Part shown: positions 1-8,050 of the stretch, piece by piece
How the letters are laid out: each line of letters begins with the position of its first letter
How positions within the stretch are numbered: position 1 is the stretch's first letter
DNA from: Acetobacteraceae bacterium
GTDB taxonomy: Bacteria; Pseudomonadota; Alphaproteobacteria; Acetobacterales; Acetobacteraceae
NCBI GenBank assembly: GCA_025352375.1
Contig: JANXTL010000121.1
Location: forward strand, 1-32,434
Direction: 5' to 3'
Length of the DNA: 32,434 nt
Translations under genes and position numbers: made by a program
The notes under the pieces: model-generated
What the model saw: only the letters and a program-made list of their open reading frames with translations
Database searches by the model: none
Told to the model about the DNA's origin: nothing

Positions 1-33
1 GGTGCGTGCGGAATGCGGCGCCGTGTTGTCCAT
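1..33 (-). CDS. Possible 5' end of a leftward gene cut by the window edge
   Basis: Reading leftward from an ATG at 33, eleven codons stay open to the window edge (MDNTAPHSART). No strong ribosome binding site is visible, and eleven codons prove nothing. The idea rests on position: a perfect 6-bp inverted repeat with a 7-bp spacer lies 10 bp upstream, as expected if this were a TetR-type regulator that controls itself. No domain can be seen. It could equally be non-coding flank. Confidence 0.22.
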   Translation of the reverse strand, partial: MDNTAPHSART

Positions 34-42
34 GGTTGGTGG

Positions 43-61
43 ACTAACATCGTCCGTTAGT
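43..61. promoter_or_regulatory. Operator-like inverted repeat
   Basis: ACTAAC and GTTAGT form a perfect 6-bp inverted repeat separated by 7 bp. Size and symmetry fit a dimeric regulator site, for example of the TetR family. The site sits just upstream of the putative leftward start at 33. Which protein binds it is inference. No gene of recognisable function starts to its right. Confidence 0.3.
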
Positions 62-110
62 TTTGTCAAGAGGGATGGGGGGCCGAAATGAGGGACTCCG
101 ACCGATATGA

Positions 111-229
111 CTAGCCCATGATCGTTTGAGGTTGCTTGCGATCTCGGCGTTGGATCATGGTCTAAGCCTTTGTTTGAGAGGGTGATTCACGCCCGAGGTT
201 GAAGTCAACCTCAGGCGATCACGCTCTAG
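111..229. mobile_element. MITE-like element, copy 1
   Basis: This 119-bp element begins and ends with CTAG and has 24-bp terminal inverted repeats (111-134 and 206-229) matching at 19 of 24 positions. A second copy lies at 968-1086 in the same orientation, differing at two positions. Inside, 195-212 is a perfect 8-bp stem with a 2-nt loop, which extends imperfectly outward to GTGAT/ATCAC (182-186/218-222). It encodes no transposase. CTAG at both ends may be a 4-bp target duplication, as seen with some IS5-family elements; that attribution is from memory. The right-hand CTAG supplies the TAG stop of the neighbouring nitroreductase gene, so its transcript would carry a strong hairpin a few bases after the stop. 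Confidence 0.72.
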
Positions 230-906
230 CCCAGCGCACCAAACCCCTGGAACGTCGCGAATTCCCGCGCCGGCGCGCGTTCGGTGATCATGGCATTCTC
301 CGGCGCGTCCGGGTCGGCGTAGCCCAGGGCCATGCCGCAGACCACGACCTCGGTGTCGGCCAATCCCAGCACCGGGCGCATCGCTGTGTGGTAGTGGGTC
401 CAAGCGGCCTGGGCGCACGTATCCAGGCCCCGCGCCCTGGCGGCGGTCATGACGTTTTGCAGGAACATGCCGTAGTCGAGCCAGGAACCCGTCGCCAGCC
501 GCCGGTCGATCGTGAACACGATCCCCACGGGCGCATCGAAGAATTGGAAGTTGCGGCGGTGCTGTGCCTTCATCTTCGCGTTTTCCCCGCGCGCGATGCC
601 CAACCGGCCGTAAAGGTCCCAGCCAACTTTGCGCCGCCGCGCCAAAAACGGTTCGAAGAACGCGTCGGGGTAGTACTGCACCTCCTGCTTATGGCCTGGC
701 TCCCCGGCGTCGAAGACCGCCTGCACGGCCGCGATCAGGCGGTCTTTCGGCTCCCCCGTCAGCACGCGCGCCATCCATGGCTGCATGTTCGTGCCACTCG
801 GGGCCCGCGCGGCGACGTCGAGGATCGCCTCCAACGTTTCCTGCGAAACCGGCGTTGGCAGGAAAGCGCGGATGGAGTGACGTGACGTGATGGCGAGATC
901 GGGCAT
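226..906 (-). CDS. Nitroreductase-family FMN oxidoreductase
   Basis: The 226-aa product is a typical full-length nitroreductase (NfsA/NfsB-like fold, FMN cofactor, NAD(P)H-dependent, cytoplasmic). Residues 8-15 (SRHSIRAF) are the R-x-S-x-R-x-F FMN-phosphate motif at the usual N-terminal place. AARAPSGTNMQPW (near 32-44) is the usual SxxNxQPW-type flavin loop. A C-terminal GMALGYAD segment followed by a short tail ending near FQGFGALG matches the family end. Such enzymes reduce nitroaromatics, quinones or enones; the natural substrate cannot be read here. The start at 906 has only a weak GGA upstream. The TAG stop lies in the CTAG edge of a MITE-like element, and the gene is flanked on both sides by copies of that element. 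It is followed upstream, on the same strand, by a flavin monooxygenase gene. Confidence 0.9.
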   Translation of the reverse strand: MPDLAITSRHSIRAFLPTPVSQETLEAILDVAARAPSGTNMQPWMARVLTGEPKDRLIAAVQAVFDAGEPGHKQEVQYYPDAFFEPFLARRRKVGWDLYGRLGIARGENAKMKAQHRRNFQFFDAPVGIVFTIDRRLATGSWLDYGMFLQNVMTAARARGLDTCAQAAWTHYHTAMRPVLGLADTEVVVCGMALGYADPDAPENAMITERAPAREFATFQGFGALG

Positions 907-967
907 GGGTCATCCAGCGGTGAAGCGCAGCCGCGCATAGCACCGGGATGGCCTCTCGCAACAGAGC

Positions 968-1086
968 CTAGACCATGATCGTTTGAGGTTGCATGCGATC
1001 TCGGCGTTGGATCATGGTCTAAGCCTTTGTTTGAGAGGGTGATTCACGCCCGAGGTTGAAGTCAACCTCAGGCGATCACGCTCTAG
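968..1086. mobile_element. MITE-like element, copy 2
   Basis: This is the second copy of the 119-bp element at 111-229, in the same orientation. Its ends match better than those of copy 1 (20 of 24 positions). A further internal inverted pair, GACCATGATC and GATCATGGTC, is perfect 10 bp here but decayed at its outer end in copy 1. The right end again provides the TAG stop codon, this time of the monooxygenase gene. Removing one CTAG plus the element restores a continuous sequence in which the monooxygenase would still end at the same TAG. No transposase is present in the window, so movement would need one supplied in trans. Confidence 0.72.
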
Positions 1087-2567
1087 CGGTAGACGAAGGC
1101 GGCGTCGTCCAGATTGGTGGCCGGAATTTCGTCCTTCTCGGACCAGTAATCCTGGTTGTGCATCCATTCCGGCTTGTTGCCGCGCCGCGGGAGCAGGTGC
1201 ATGCCGCGCTGCATATAGCCGGGATTGAAATTGTCGGTGTCGATCCAATCGAGCAACGGCATATCCTTGTCCTCGGGCCGTAGCGCCACGGTCACCTGCC
1301 GAACGTTTTTGGTACGCATCTGCTTCAACATCTTGCAGACGAAATCGGCCACCAGATCGGCTCGCAGCGTCCAGCTTGCTCGGAAATACCCAAACACCCA
1401 CACCATGTTGGGCACGCCGGTGAACATCATGCCGCGGTACGTAACGGTATCGTGGAAAGCCAGAGGCTTGCCGTCGATGACGAAATCGATATCGCCGAGG
1501 GGGCAAAGATCGAATCCGGTGGCGGTGACGACGATGTCGGCCTCCAGCAGTTTGCCGGATTTCAGCAGCACGCCCGTCTCGGTGAAATGCTCGATTTCGT
1601 CCGTGACAACCGAGGCTTTGCCGGCCGCGATACCCTTGAACAGGTCTCCATCCGGCACGAACGCCAGGCGTTGCCGCCACGGACGATATTTCGGGGTGAA
1701 GTGGGTTTCGATGTCGTAGTCAGGGCCGAGGTAGGACCGCACGCCGGCCAGGAGTTCTTCCCGCACCGTCTCGGGTTCCTCGAACGTTCGTTTGGTGAAG
1801 GCCGCCTGATCGTGCAGGATTTTGCGTCGGGAGATTTCGTGGATCCATGCCTCGTCGACCTGGAGCTCGCGCAGGGTTTCGGCGATCTCGATGGCATTGC
1901 GCCCCGCGCGGAAATAGGTGGGGGAGCGTTGCAGCATCGTGATGTGCGCGGCATCCGCCGCCATGGCCGGAATCACTGTCGCCGCGGTAGCGCCGGAGCC
2001 GATCACCAGAACGTTCTTGCCTTTGTAATCCAGGCCCTCCGGCCAGGTTTGCGGATGCACCAGGACGCCCTTGTAGTTCTCCATCCCGTCCCATTGGGGC
2101 GTATAGCCCTTGGAGTGGCGGTAATAACCCTGGCACATCCATAGGAAATTGCACGACAACCGGCATTTTTCTCCGGTATCGGTGCGGGTTGCATCGACGA
2201 TCCACTGGGCGTCCTTCGACGACCACTCCGCCTTCTCGATGCGGTGCTTGTAGCGAATGTGTTCGCCGAGGCCGCTCTCCTCGATCGCATCGCCCATATA
2301 TTTTAGGATTTCCTCCGCCGTTGCAATCGGGGCACCGACCCATGGCTTGAACCGGTATCCGAACGTGTGCAGGTCGCTATCGGAGCGAATGCCGGGGTAT
2401 TTGTGGGTCGTCCAGGTGCCGCCGAAGGTGTCTTGCGATTCTAGCACCACGTAGCTGGTGCCGGGCATTTGGTGCGTCAGGTGGTAGGCCCCGCCGACGC
2501 CGGAAATGCCGGCGCCCGCTATTATCACGTCGAAGTGTTCGGTTTTCTGAGCCATTGTCATGTCCAT
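1083..2567 (-). CDS. Flavin-containing Baeyer-Villiger-type monooxygenase
   Basis: The product is about 494 aa, the usual length for EthA-like class B flavoprotein monooxygenases (FAD, NADPH, O2). GAGISG (18-23) is the N-terminal FAD Rossmann motif. YKGVLVHPQTWP (about 165-176) is the F/YxGxxxHxxxWP fingerprint of Baeyer-Villiger and N-oxidising monooxygenases. VIGSGATAAT (about 187-196) is the second, NADPH-binding Rossmann motif. The ATG at 2567 is chosen because GAGG lies about 9 bp upstream; the reading frame stays open to 2714 but that extension is not family-like, and ATGs at 2561 and 2555 are alternatives. The substrate, a ketone, aldehyde or sulfide, is unknown. It may share a transcript with the downstream nitroreductase, though a MITE now lies between them. 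Confidence 0.9.
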   Translation of the reverse strand: MDMTMAQKTEHFDVIIAGAGISGVGGAYHLTHQMPGTSYVVLESQDTFGGTWTTHKYPGIRSDSDLHTFGYRFKPWVGAPIATAEEILKYMGDAIEESGLGEHIRYKHRIEKAEWSSKDAQWIVDATRTDTGEKCRLSCNFLWMCQGYYRHSKGYTPQWDGMENYKGVLVHPQTWPEGLDYKGKNVLVIGSGATAATVIPAMAADAAHITMLQRSPTYFRAGRNAIEIAETLRELQVDEAWIHEISRRKILHDQAAFTKRTFEEPETVREELLAGVRSYLGPDYDIETHFTPKYRPWRQRLAFVPDGDLFKGIAAGKASVVTDEIEHFTETGVLLKSGKLLEADIVVTATGFDLCPLGDIDFVIDGKPLAFHDTVTYRGMMFTGVPNMVWVFGYFRASWTLRADLVADFVCKMLKQMRTKNVRQVTVALRPEDKDMPLLDWIDTDNFNPGYMQRGMHLLPRRGNKPEWMHNQDYWSEKDEIPATNLDDAAFVYR

Positions 2568-2774
2568 TGAAATGGGCCTCGGGTTGGCGTTGTGGATAAC
2601 CTCATCCATGGCAGTTGGATTGACCTGGATCAAGCCTCTGTGCGTTCGGCAGGAAAACGGTTGACCGACAGCCGGAATGAATGTCTGCTTCCGCAACAGG
2701 GACGTTCGCCCCAACCGCCGCTCCGCCCCAAAACCAGCCGTCTAAGCCCCTGAAGAAGCGAAAGGTACAGCACT

Positions 2775-5513
2775 ATGGAGGGGGTGGTCCTCGTCGTACT
2801 GATCGTCCTGGGTGCGATCGGGTTGGGGTTTGTCGCCTTCATCATGGCGATGGGTCAGCGGACCAAGCTGGCAGATCTGACGAGCCGGCTCGACGCCAGT
2901 ATCCGAGCGATTAGCGCGCTCTCGGAGGAGGTGAAGGCCCTGCGCGGGGGGGCCGTCGCGGTGCCACCTATCCCGCCCTTGCCCGTCGTGGCCGAGCCGG
3001 GGGCCCAACCCGAGCCAGTGGCAATCGTCAGCGAACCCGTCGCGCCGCTGGAGCCCGCGATCGTTGCCGTGGCGCCCGAGCTGGCCATCGTTCCGGTCCC
3101 TGCTACGGAAACCCTCGAACAAAAGCTCGCCAATCGCTGGATGCTTTGGGCCGGTGCGGTCGCGCTCGCTTTGGGCGGTGCCTTCCTGGTAAAATTCGCC
3201 ATCGACCAGGGCTGGTTCGGACCCACCGCCCGCACGCTGATGGGATTTCTTTCTGGCTGCGCGCTCATGGCCGGGGGGGAATGGTTGCGCCGGCGACCGC
3301 CGCAACTGGCCCTCGCCGCCTTGCGCCCCAACTACGTGCCGCCGGCTTTCACCGCCGCAGGCGTATCGATCGCCTACACCAGCGCCTATGCGGCGTTCGA
3401 ACTTTACAGCCTGCTCCCGCCCCTCGCCGCGTTCATCGTGCTTGGTATCCTCTCGATGGCAGCGGTGTTTCTGGCGCTTTTGCAGGGACCGTTGGTGGCG
3501 GTGCTGGGTATTGTCGGCGGCTTCGTCACGCCGCTGCTCGTGACGTCCGAGGACCCCTCGACCTGGGGCCTGTATATCTACCTGACGTTCATCGTCGGCT
3601 CCGGCTTGGCGGTCGTCCGCTTCACCCGGGCATGGTGGCTGGGTTTCATCACCTTGGCCGGGACCACCGCTTGGCTGGCTCTGAGTTTCGCGGAATATGG
3701 GCGACCGCAGGACGCGGAGGCAATTGGCGCCTTCCTGCTTGCCGCGGCCGCGCTGGCCTTGTTCGTCCCGGCGCCCGGCTTGCTCGATCAAGACCCGCCT
3801 GCCTGGGACGATATCCTGGAGGGCAGGCTCCCAGCATCGGCAGTTCTGGCGTGGCTGACGATGTTGCTGGTGGCGGTGTTTGTATTCGTGTTGCTCCGCA
3901 TGGACTCCTACGGCACCACGTCAATTGTCTTCCTGGCGCTGTTCGCGATCCTTTGCCTCTACACCGGTCGGCGAGCGGCATCGTTCGATGGTTTGCCGGT
4001 GCTGGCTGGCTTGCTGACCCTAGCCGCGATCGCCGCTTGGCACTTGCCGGCCATTATCCCGCCTGGAGCGATCCCGAACCCGATCCATCCGCCCCAGCCG
4101 GAGGTTTTCGTCAATGGTTACAATCCCAGCCCGATCATCGCGCCGTCCCTGGCATCCTTTCTTTCGATAACGGCGGGTTTCGGGGCATTGTTTGGCGTCG
4201 GCGGCTTCGCGATCCTGTGGCGCGCCCGTCGCCCGGCGGTTTGGGCCGGCCTTGCCGCTACGATGCCGGTGCTGCTGCTCGCCATCGCGTACTGGCGCAT
4301 TGAGGCGTTCGACATTGCGTTCAGTTGGGCCGCCGTTTCGATCGTGCTCGCGGCTGCCAATGTATTGGCGGCATCGCAGCTTCGAAAGCACAGCGACGCG
4401 CTGAGCTTCACCATCGGCGTCGGGGCATTCGCGGCCGCCGCTGTCGCCGCGATCACCTTGGGCGCGGCCATGACGCTGCGGGAAGCATGGCTGACCGTCG
4501 CCCTTTCGCTGCAATTGCCGGCTTTGGCCTGGATCGGCGATCGTCTGGGACTGAAGGTTCTGCGCCCCGTCGCGATGGCTGTCGCGGGAATGGTCCTGGT
4601 GCGCCTGATCCTCAATCCGGAATTGCTGCAATATCATCTTGCCAGCATGCCGGTGCTGAACTGGATCTTGTATGGCTACGGCATTCCCGCGGCGGCGTTT
4701 TTCGGTGCGGCCAAATGGTTTCGCCGCATGGCGGACGATGCCCTGGTCGCCGTGCTGGAGGCTGGAGCACTCCTGTTCACGACCATTCTGATTACCATGG
4801 AAATTCATCAGGTGTTGACGGGATCGCTCCGGGCGGCGAGCGAAGGATTGTTGGAGCCGAGCATGCGGAGCATCGCGTGGCTGGTCCTGGCAATCGGGGT
4901 CGCGCGCGATGTCCAGCGGCGGGCGCGGCCGGTATTCGTGTGGGGACGGAACATTCTTGCCGGCGGCGCGGCCCTGCATATCGTCACGATGCAGGTGCTT
5001 TATGCCAACCCGTTATGGTCGAACGACGCTGTCGGGACGATGCTAATCTTCAATAACCTGTTGCTTGCTTACGGGATGCCCGCCGCGCTGATCCTGATAT
5101 TTACCCGCTCGGCCATCCGCGAGCCTGTCTTGGTTCGGATTGCCACGATACTCAGTCTTGTACTATTGTTTATTAACGTGACCCTAGAAGTACGGCATCA
5201 TTTCCAAGGGCCGATCCTTTCCAATGGGAGCGTATCCGATGCCGAATGGTACGCCTATTCCGCTGCTTGGCTCTGTCTGTCCGGCGTATTGCTGGCGTTG
5301 GGTATCCGCGGTCGAAGCGCCACCCTTCGTTACGGCTCCCTGGGCGTGCTGGTGGTTACGGTCGGTAAAGTGTTCCTGTTCGATATGGCGGCATTGACGG
5401 GGCTGTATCGGGCGGCATCGTTCGCAGGGTTGGGGCTGTGCTTGATTGGCGTTGGGTATCTGTATCAACGGTTCGTCTTTAACGAACCGCCGCCCAAGCT
5501 GGTGGACCTTTGA
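2775..5513 (+). CDS. DUF2339 family polytopic membrane protein
   Basis: The 912-aa product has an N-terminal membrane helix (about 4-25), a short heptad-like segment (about 30-57), and a Pro/Val/Ala-rich linker (about 60-112). A long run of more than 20 hydrophobic segments then follows to the C-terminus. The segment after the linker (LANRWMLWAGAVALALGGAF, then KFAIDQGW) is the typical entry to DUF2339, a family of large bacterial inner-membrane proteins of unknown function. The ATG at 2775 has AAAGG about 11 bp upstream. It is divergent from the monooxygenase gene across about 207 bp, where I see no further gene. The family role is unknown; no catalytic motif is visible. Confidence 0.88.
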   Translation: MEGVVLVVLIVLGAIGLGFVAFIMAMGQRTKLADLTSRLDASIRAISALSEEVKALRGGAVAVPPIPPLPVVAEPGAQPEPVAIVSEPVAPLEPAIVAVAPELAIVPVPATETLEQKLANRWMLWAGAVALALGGAFLVKFAIDQGWFGPTARTLMGFLSGCALMAGGEWLRRRPPQLALAALRPNYVPPAFTAAGVSIAYTSAYAAFELYSLLPPLAAFIVLGILSMAAVFLALLQGPLVAVLGIVGGFVTPLLVTSEDPSTWGLYIYLTFIVGSGLAVVRFTRAWWLGFITLAGTTAWLALSFAEYGRPQDAEAIGAFLLAAAALALFVPAPGLLDQDPPAWDDILEGRLPASAVLAWLTMLLVAVFVFVLLRMDSYGTTSIVFLALFAILCLYTGRRAASFDGLPVLAGLLTLAAIAAWHLPAIIPPGAIPNPIHPPQPEVFVNGYNPSPIIAPSLASFLSITAGFGALFGVGGFAILWRARRPAVWAGLAATMPVLLLAIAYWRIEAFDIAFSWAAVSIVLAAANVLAASQLRKHSDALSFTIGVGAFAAAAVAAITLGAAMTLREAWLTVALSLQLPALAWIGDRLGLKVLRPVAMAVAGMVLVRLILNPELLQYHLASMPVLNWILYGYGIPAAAFFGAAKWFRRMADDALVAVLEAGALLFTTILITMEIHQVLTGSLRAASEGLLEPSMRSIAWLVLAIGVARDVQRRARPVFVWGRNILAGGAALHIVTMQVLYANPLWSNDAVGTMLIFNNLLLAYGMPAALILIFTRSAIREPVLVRIATILSLVLLFINVTLEVRHHFQGPILSNGSVSDAEWYAYSAAWLCLSGVLLALGIRGRSATLRYGSLGVLVVTVGKVFLFDMAALTGLYRAASFAGLGLCLIGVGYLYQRFVFNEPPPKLVDL

Positions 5514-5586
5514 CCTCCCGCCCAACCCGGCGTTAACCTTCCGCCTTAAGGAAGATCCATTCGCCACAACCCAAAGGGAGGGCGCC

Positions 5587-7137
5587 ATGTTGCAAGCCGC
5601 CGACACGCTGCGTCAGGACAAAGCCTTTGACGCGCTCACCAGCGCGATCCTCGATCGCGACCCGGCGCGTACCGCGGACACCTTCTTCCGCATGGTCAAG
5701 GACGAAGGTCGATCCATCCCCCAAGCCGTCAGCGTCGTGATGGCGGCGGAGGCACCCTTCGTCCAGGTTCCCAATCATATCAACGTCAAAGACGGCCAAC
5801 TCGTGCTGGTCAACAACGATCATACCATTCTCGGCATCCGCACCTCCGCGGCCCTGATCCCCTATATGCCCAAGGGTTACGAGATGCTGCCGATGTTGCA
5901 AAGCGTCTGGTACATCACCGCCGGCCTCGACATCTGGAACCAGCTGCTGGGCAAATACCCCGGCCGCTACGCCAGCATGAAGGGCATGAATGTGCCGCCG
6001 CCGGATTACGGCCCGGTGGTATGGAACCAGGACCAGAAGCCCCTGCGGGAGGGCAATACGATCGAAGAACGCCTGTATAACCACATGCTTGCCACCATGG
6101 GCGGGGAGGTCGTGCGGTCCTATCGGCTTTTCCTCGATCTCGCGGCGGACCCCGACGCTCGGGACCAATTGCGCGATCAGATGATGTTCCTCGGGCTGAT
6201 CGACATCCAGGACACGATTTCCGGCCGCAAGGCTCGGAACACCGGCCACAAGGCGCTACGGGCACGCGCGATCACTGGCCTCGCGGATTACGTCGGCTGG
6301 GACAACGCCCACGGCGTTTTTTACACCGGCGTGCCGGACATGGCGATCGGGCCGCTTTACTACTCGGCCTACGACGCCGCCTGCGTCGTGCTGAATGAGG
6401 CATTCCCCGATGGCCACACGCACCTGCGGGAGGGAAATAAAATCCCGCTGAGCCCGGTCGAGGTCGAATCCTTTATCGACCTGCTGATGACCGGCACCGG
6501 CCCGGCGGTCTGGAACCAGCTGACCGAATATTTGAAGGTGGGCAAATCCATCCGCAGTCTGGGCGATACTATTCAAATTGCCGCCGCCGAACTGATCCTG
6601 CGCAATGTGGTCCCACGTAAGTTTACCGATGGGCAGCATCCGTTCGACTATTCCAACACCGCCAACCACTGGATCCGAACCAGCACCAGCCCCTACCAGC
6701 CGCGCATCCTGTATCTGATGGCGAATTTCGTGAACGATTCGTCGCAGGCCAATAAATGGTTCACCTCCGGCCTGAATGAAGAAATCGAAGGGTTTGACGG
6801 CAAGGGACGCTCGCCAGCGCAACTGCTAACGCAGCTTGATGAATCCATCATGTCGTTCGACATTGCCGGCAGCACCGCGGTCGCCAACGCCTATCTGCAA
6901 TCCGGCGCCGACGTGAAGGCCTATTTCTCGACCGTCGCGGTGACGGCCAGCAAGTTCCAGGATGACCCGCACAACCAGAAGATCACCCACTCGGCGATAC
7001 AGGAATACGAGAACAACAGCACCCACCTCAAGGATCGCTTACTGTTGGCAGCCGTTCGCCAACTCGCGGGATGGCCGAAAATGCCTGGGGAGCGGGACTG
7101 CTACGCCCGCTTCATGTCGGACTGGATCAAGCACTAA
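5587..7137 (+). CDS. Uncharacterised 516-aa soluble protein
   Basis: I do not recognise the family with confidence. The start at 5587 is preceded by a good GGGAGG site 6 bp upstream; the frame is open further left but overlaps the previous gene. The product has no signal peptide or membrane segment and looks mostly alpha-helical. Histidines recur in polar settings (for example VPNHIN, NNDHTI, YNHMLA, DGHTHLREGN, GQHPFDY), which would fit a metal or cofactor site, but no standard motif is met. A loose resemblance to the non-Rieske half of some large Rieske-type hypothetical proteins came to mind and could not be tested. It follows the DUF2339 gene by 73 bp on the same strand and may be cotranscribed with it. 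Codon use looks like that of its neighbours. Confidence 0.82.
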   Translation: MLQAADTLRQDKAFDALTSAILDRDPARTADTFFRMVKDEGRSIPQAVSVVMAAEAPFVQVPNHINVKDGQLVLVNNDHTILGIRTSAALIPYMPKGYEMLPMLQSVWYITAGLDIWNQLLGKYPGRYASMKGMNVPPPDYGPVVWNQDQKPLREGNTIEERLYNHMLATMGGEVVRSYRLFLDLAADPDARDQLRDQMMFLGLIDIQDTISGRKARNTGHKALRARAITGLADYVGWDNAHGVFYTGVPDMAIGPLYYSAYDAACVVLNEAFPDGHTHLREGNKIPLSPVEVESFIDLLMTGTGPAVWNQLTEYLKVGKSIRSLGDTIQIAAAELILRNVVPRKFTDGQHPFDYSNTANHWIRTSTSPYQPRILYLMANFVNDSSQANKWFTSGLNEEIEGFDGKGRSPAQLLTQLDESIMSFDIAGSTAVANAYLQSGADVKAYFSTVAVTASKFQDDPHNQKITHSAIQEYENNSTHLKDRLLLAAVRQLAGWPKMPGERDCYARFMSDWIKH

Positions 7138-7186
7138 GGCCCTGTCCAAAGATAATCGAATCGATCATGCGGATCGGACAGGGCCT
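7137..7186. terminator. 11-bp inverted repeat between convergent genes
   Basis: AGGCCCTGTCC (7137-7147) and GGACAGGGCCT (7176-7186) pair perfectly around a 28-nt loop. The repeat starts at the last base of the preceding stop codon and lies in the 110-bp gap before the convergent lytic transglycosylase gene. A CTCTTGTTTT run follows on the plus strand, so it may end transcription. The loop is too long for a classical terminator. It may instead be a solo copy of a dispersed palindromic repeat: CTAAGC followed by a T-rich GTTTGA-like stretch also occurs in the MITE-like elements. Confidence 0.4.
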
Positions 7187-7247
7187 AAGCTCTTGTTTTG
7201 AACGGCAACTTTGCCGGCGTGCTGACGCACTTATTTGCCGGCGTTGC

Positions 7248-7949
7248 CTAACGCACCGCACTGCTAACAGTCGGTAAAGCGCGCGTCGCATCCGGTCCAA
7301 TATGGATCACCGACGCCGCCGAGCCCGGGCTGCTTGGCGTCCAAAGCTGGATCCCGAAGGGCAATTGCCGGGGGCTGGCGGGCACCAGCGCTTCCGCCAC
7401 GACGGCGCCGGCGGTGACTGGCGGAGCACCCTGAAGGCTGGCATAGACCTTGTCCCGATAAGGGATTCCGCGAACGGGGTCGGCCGAGTGATAGGCCGCC
7501 ACCGCATCCGGCCAATTGCCAAGCCGCGCCTTCAGGGACGCCAGAAGCTTGCCGGCATATCGGCCATTGGTGGGCGGATCGAACGCCTGTTCCATCGTTT
7601 CGAACGCGTTGGGATGGTGCATCAGGCTGACCTGGAAGCAGCCGACGTCAATGTTTGCGATACCCTTATCCCGCAGCCATTGGGTTGTGCGCACGACCTC
7701 CATCGCGGTATCGAACTGCCGCCCGTCCCCGGCGACATCGATCGTCCAGGGCCAGGGGACAACCCGCCCCTCCTGCGCGTCGAAACGCCCACTTTCGACG
7801 CGGCCGATCGCAGACAGCAACCCTGCCGGTACATCGAAGGTTTTCTCGGCCGCAAGCGCCGCTTGCTCGCACGGGCTCGCGGCCCCAGCGGCCACGCCGA
7901 GTGCGAAACCGAACGCGGGCAATTTCAAACGTTTTAATCGATCGTTCAT
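7248..7949 (-). CDS. Lytic transglycosylase-like (Slt fold) exported protein
   Basis: The product is 233 aa with a basic, hydrophobic N-terminus (about 1-33, ending ALAA) that looks like a signal peptide. The SLT-type domain follows: GLLSAIGRVESGR carries the predicted catalytic Glu (residue 52), IDVGCFQVS is the usual GxxQ-type block, and AVAAYHSADP matches the AxxAYNAG-type motif. Such enzymes cleave the MurNAc-GlcNAc bond of peptidoglycan in the periplasm. The start at 7949 is preferred over 7961 because GGAAAG lies 6 bp upstream of it. The C-terminal 60 residues are low in complexity and not family-like. It is divergent from the GT-C membrane protein gene, with 101 bp between them. Confidence 0.85.
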   Translation of the reverse strand: MNDRLKRLKLPAFGFALGVAAGAASPCEQAALAAEKTFDVPAGLLSAIGRVESGRFDAQEGRVVPWPWTIDVAGDGRQFDTAMEVVRTTQWLRDKGIANIDVGCFQVSLMHHPNAFETMEQAFDPPTNGRYAGKLLASLKARLGNWPDAVAAYHSADPVRGIPYRDKVYASLQGAPPVTAGAVVAEALVPASPRQLPFGIQLWTPSSPGSAASVIHIGPDATRALPTVSSAVR

Positions 7950-8050
7950 GTCTTTCCACAACAGGTCGACGCCGTCATATAACCGGCTTCAGGACAACCT
8001 CAAAGCATGGTACGCACACGGTCTTACACGGTTCCGGCATGGGAGAACGC

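Noticed and set aside
2568-2714. Longer N-terminus for the flavin monooxygenase
   Set aside because: The FAD motif must lie near the N-terminus in this family and GAGG precedes the ATG at 2567; the extension looks non-coding.
2681-2775. PLKKRKV-like peptide resembling a nuclear localisation signal
   Set aside because: Encoded in a short frame over the ribosome site of the DUF2339 gene; chance similarity in a bacterial intergenic region.
2742-3791. 349-codon leftward frame opposite the DUF2339 gene start
   Set aside because: Gln/Arg/Gly-rich, no motif, antisense to a proline-rich linker and membrane segments of a real gene.
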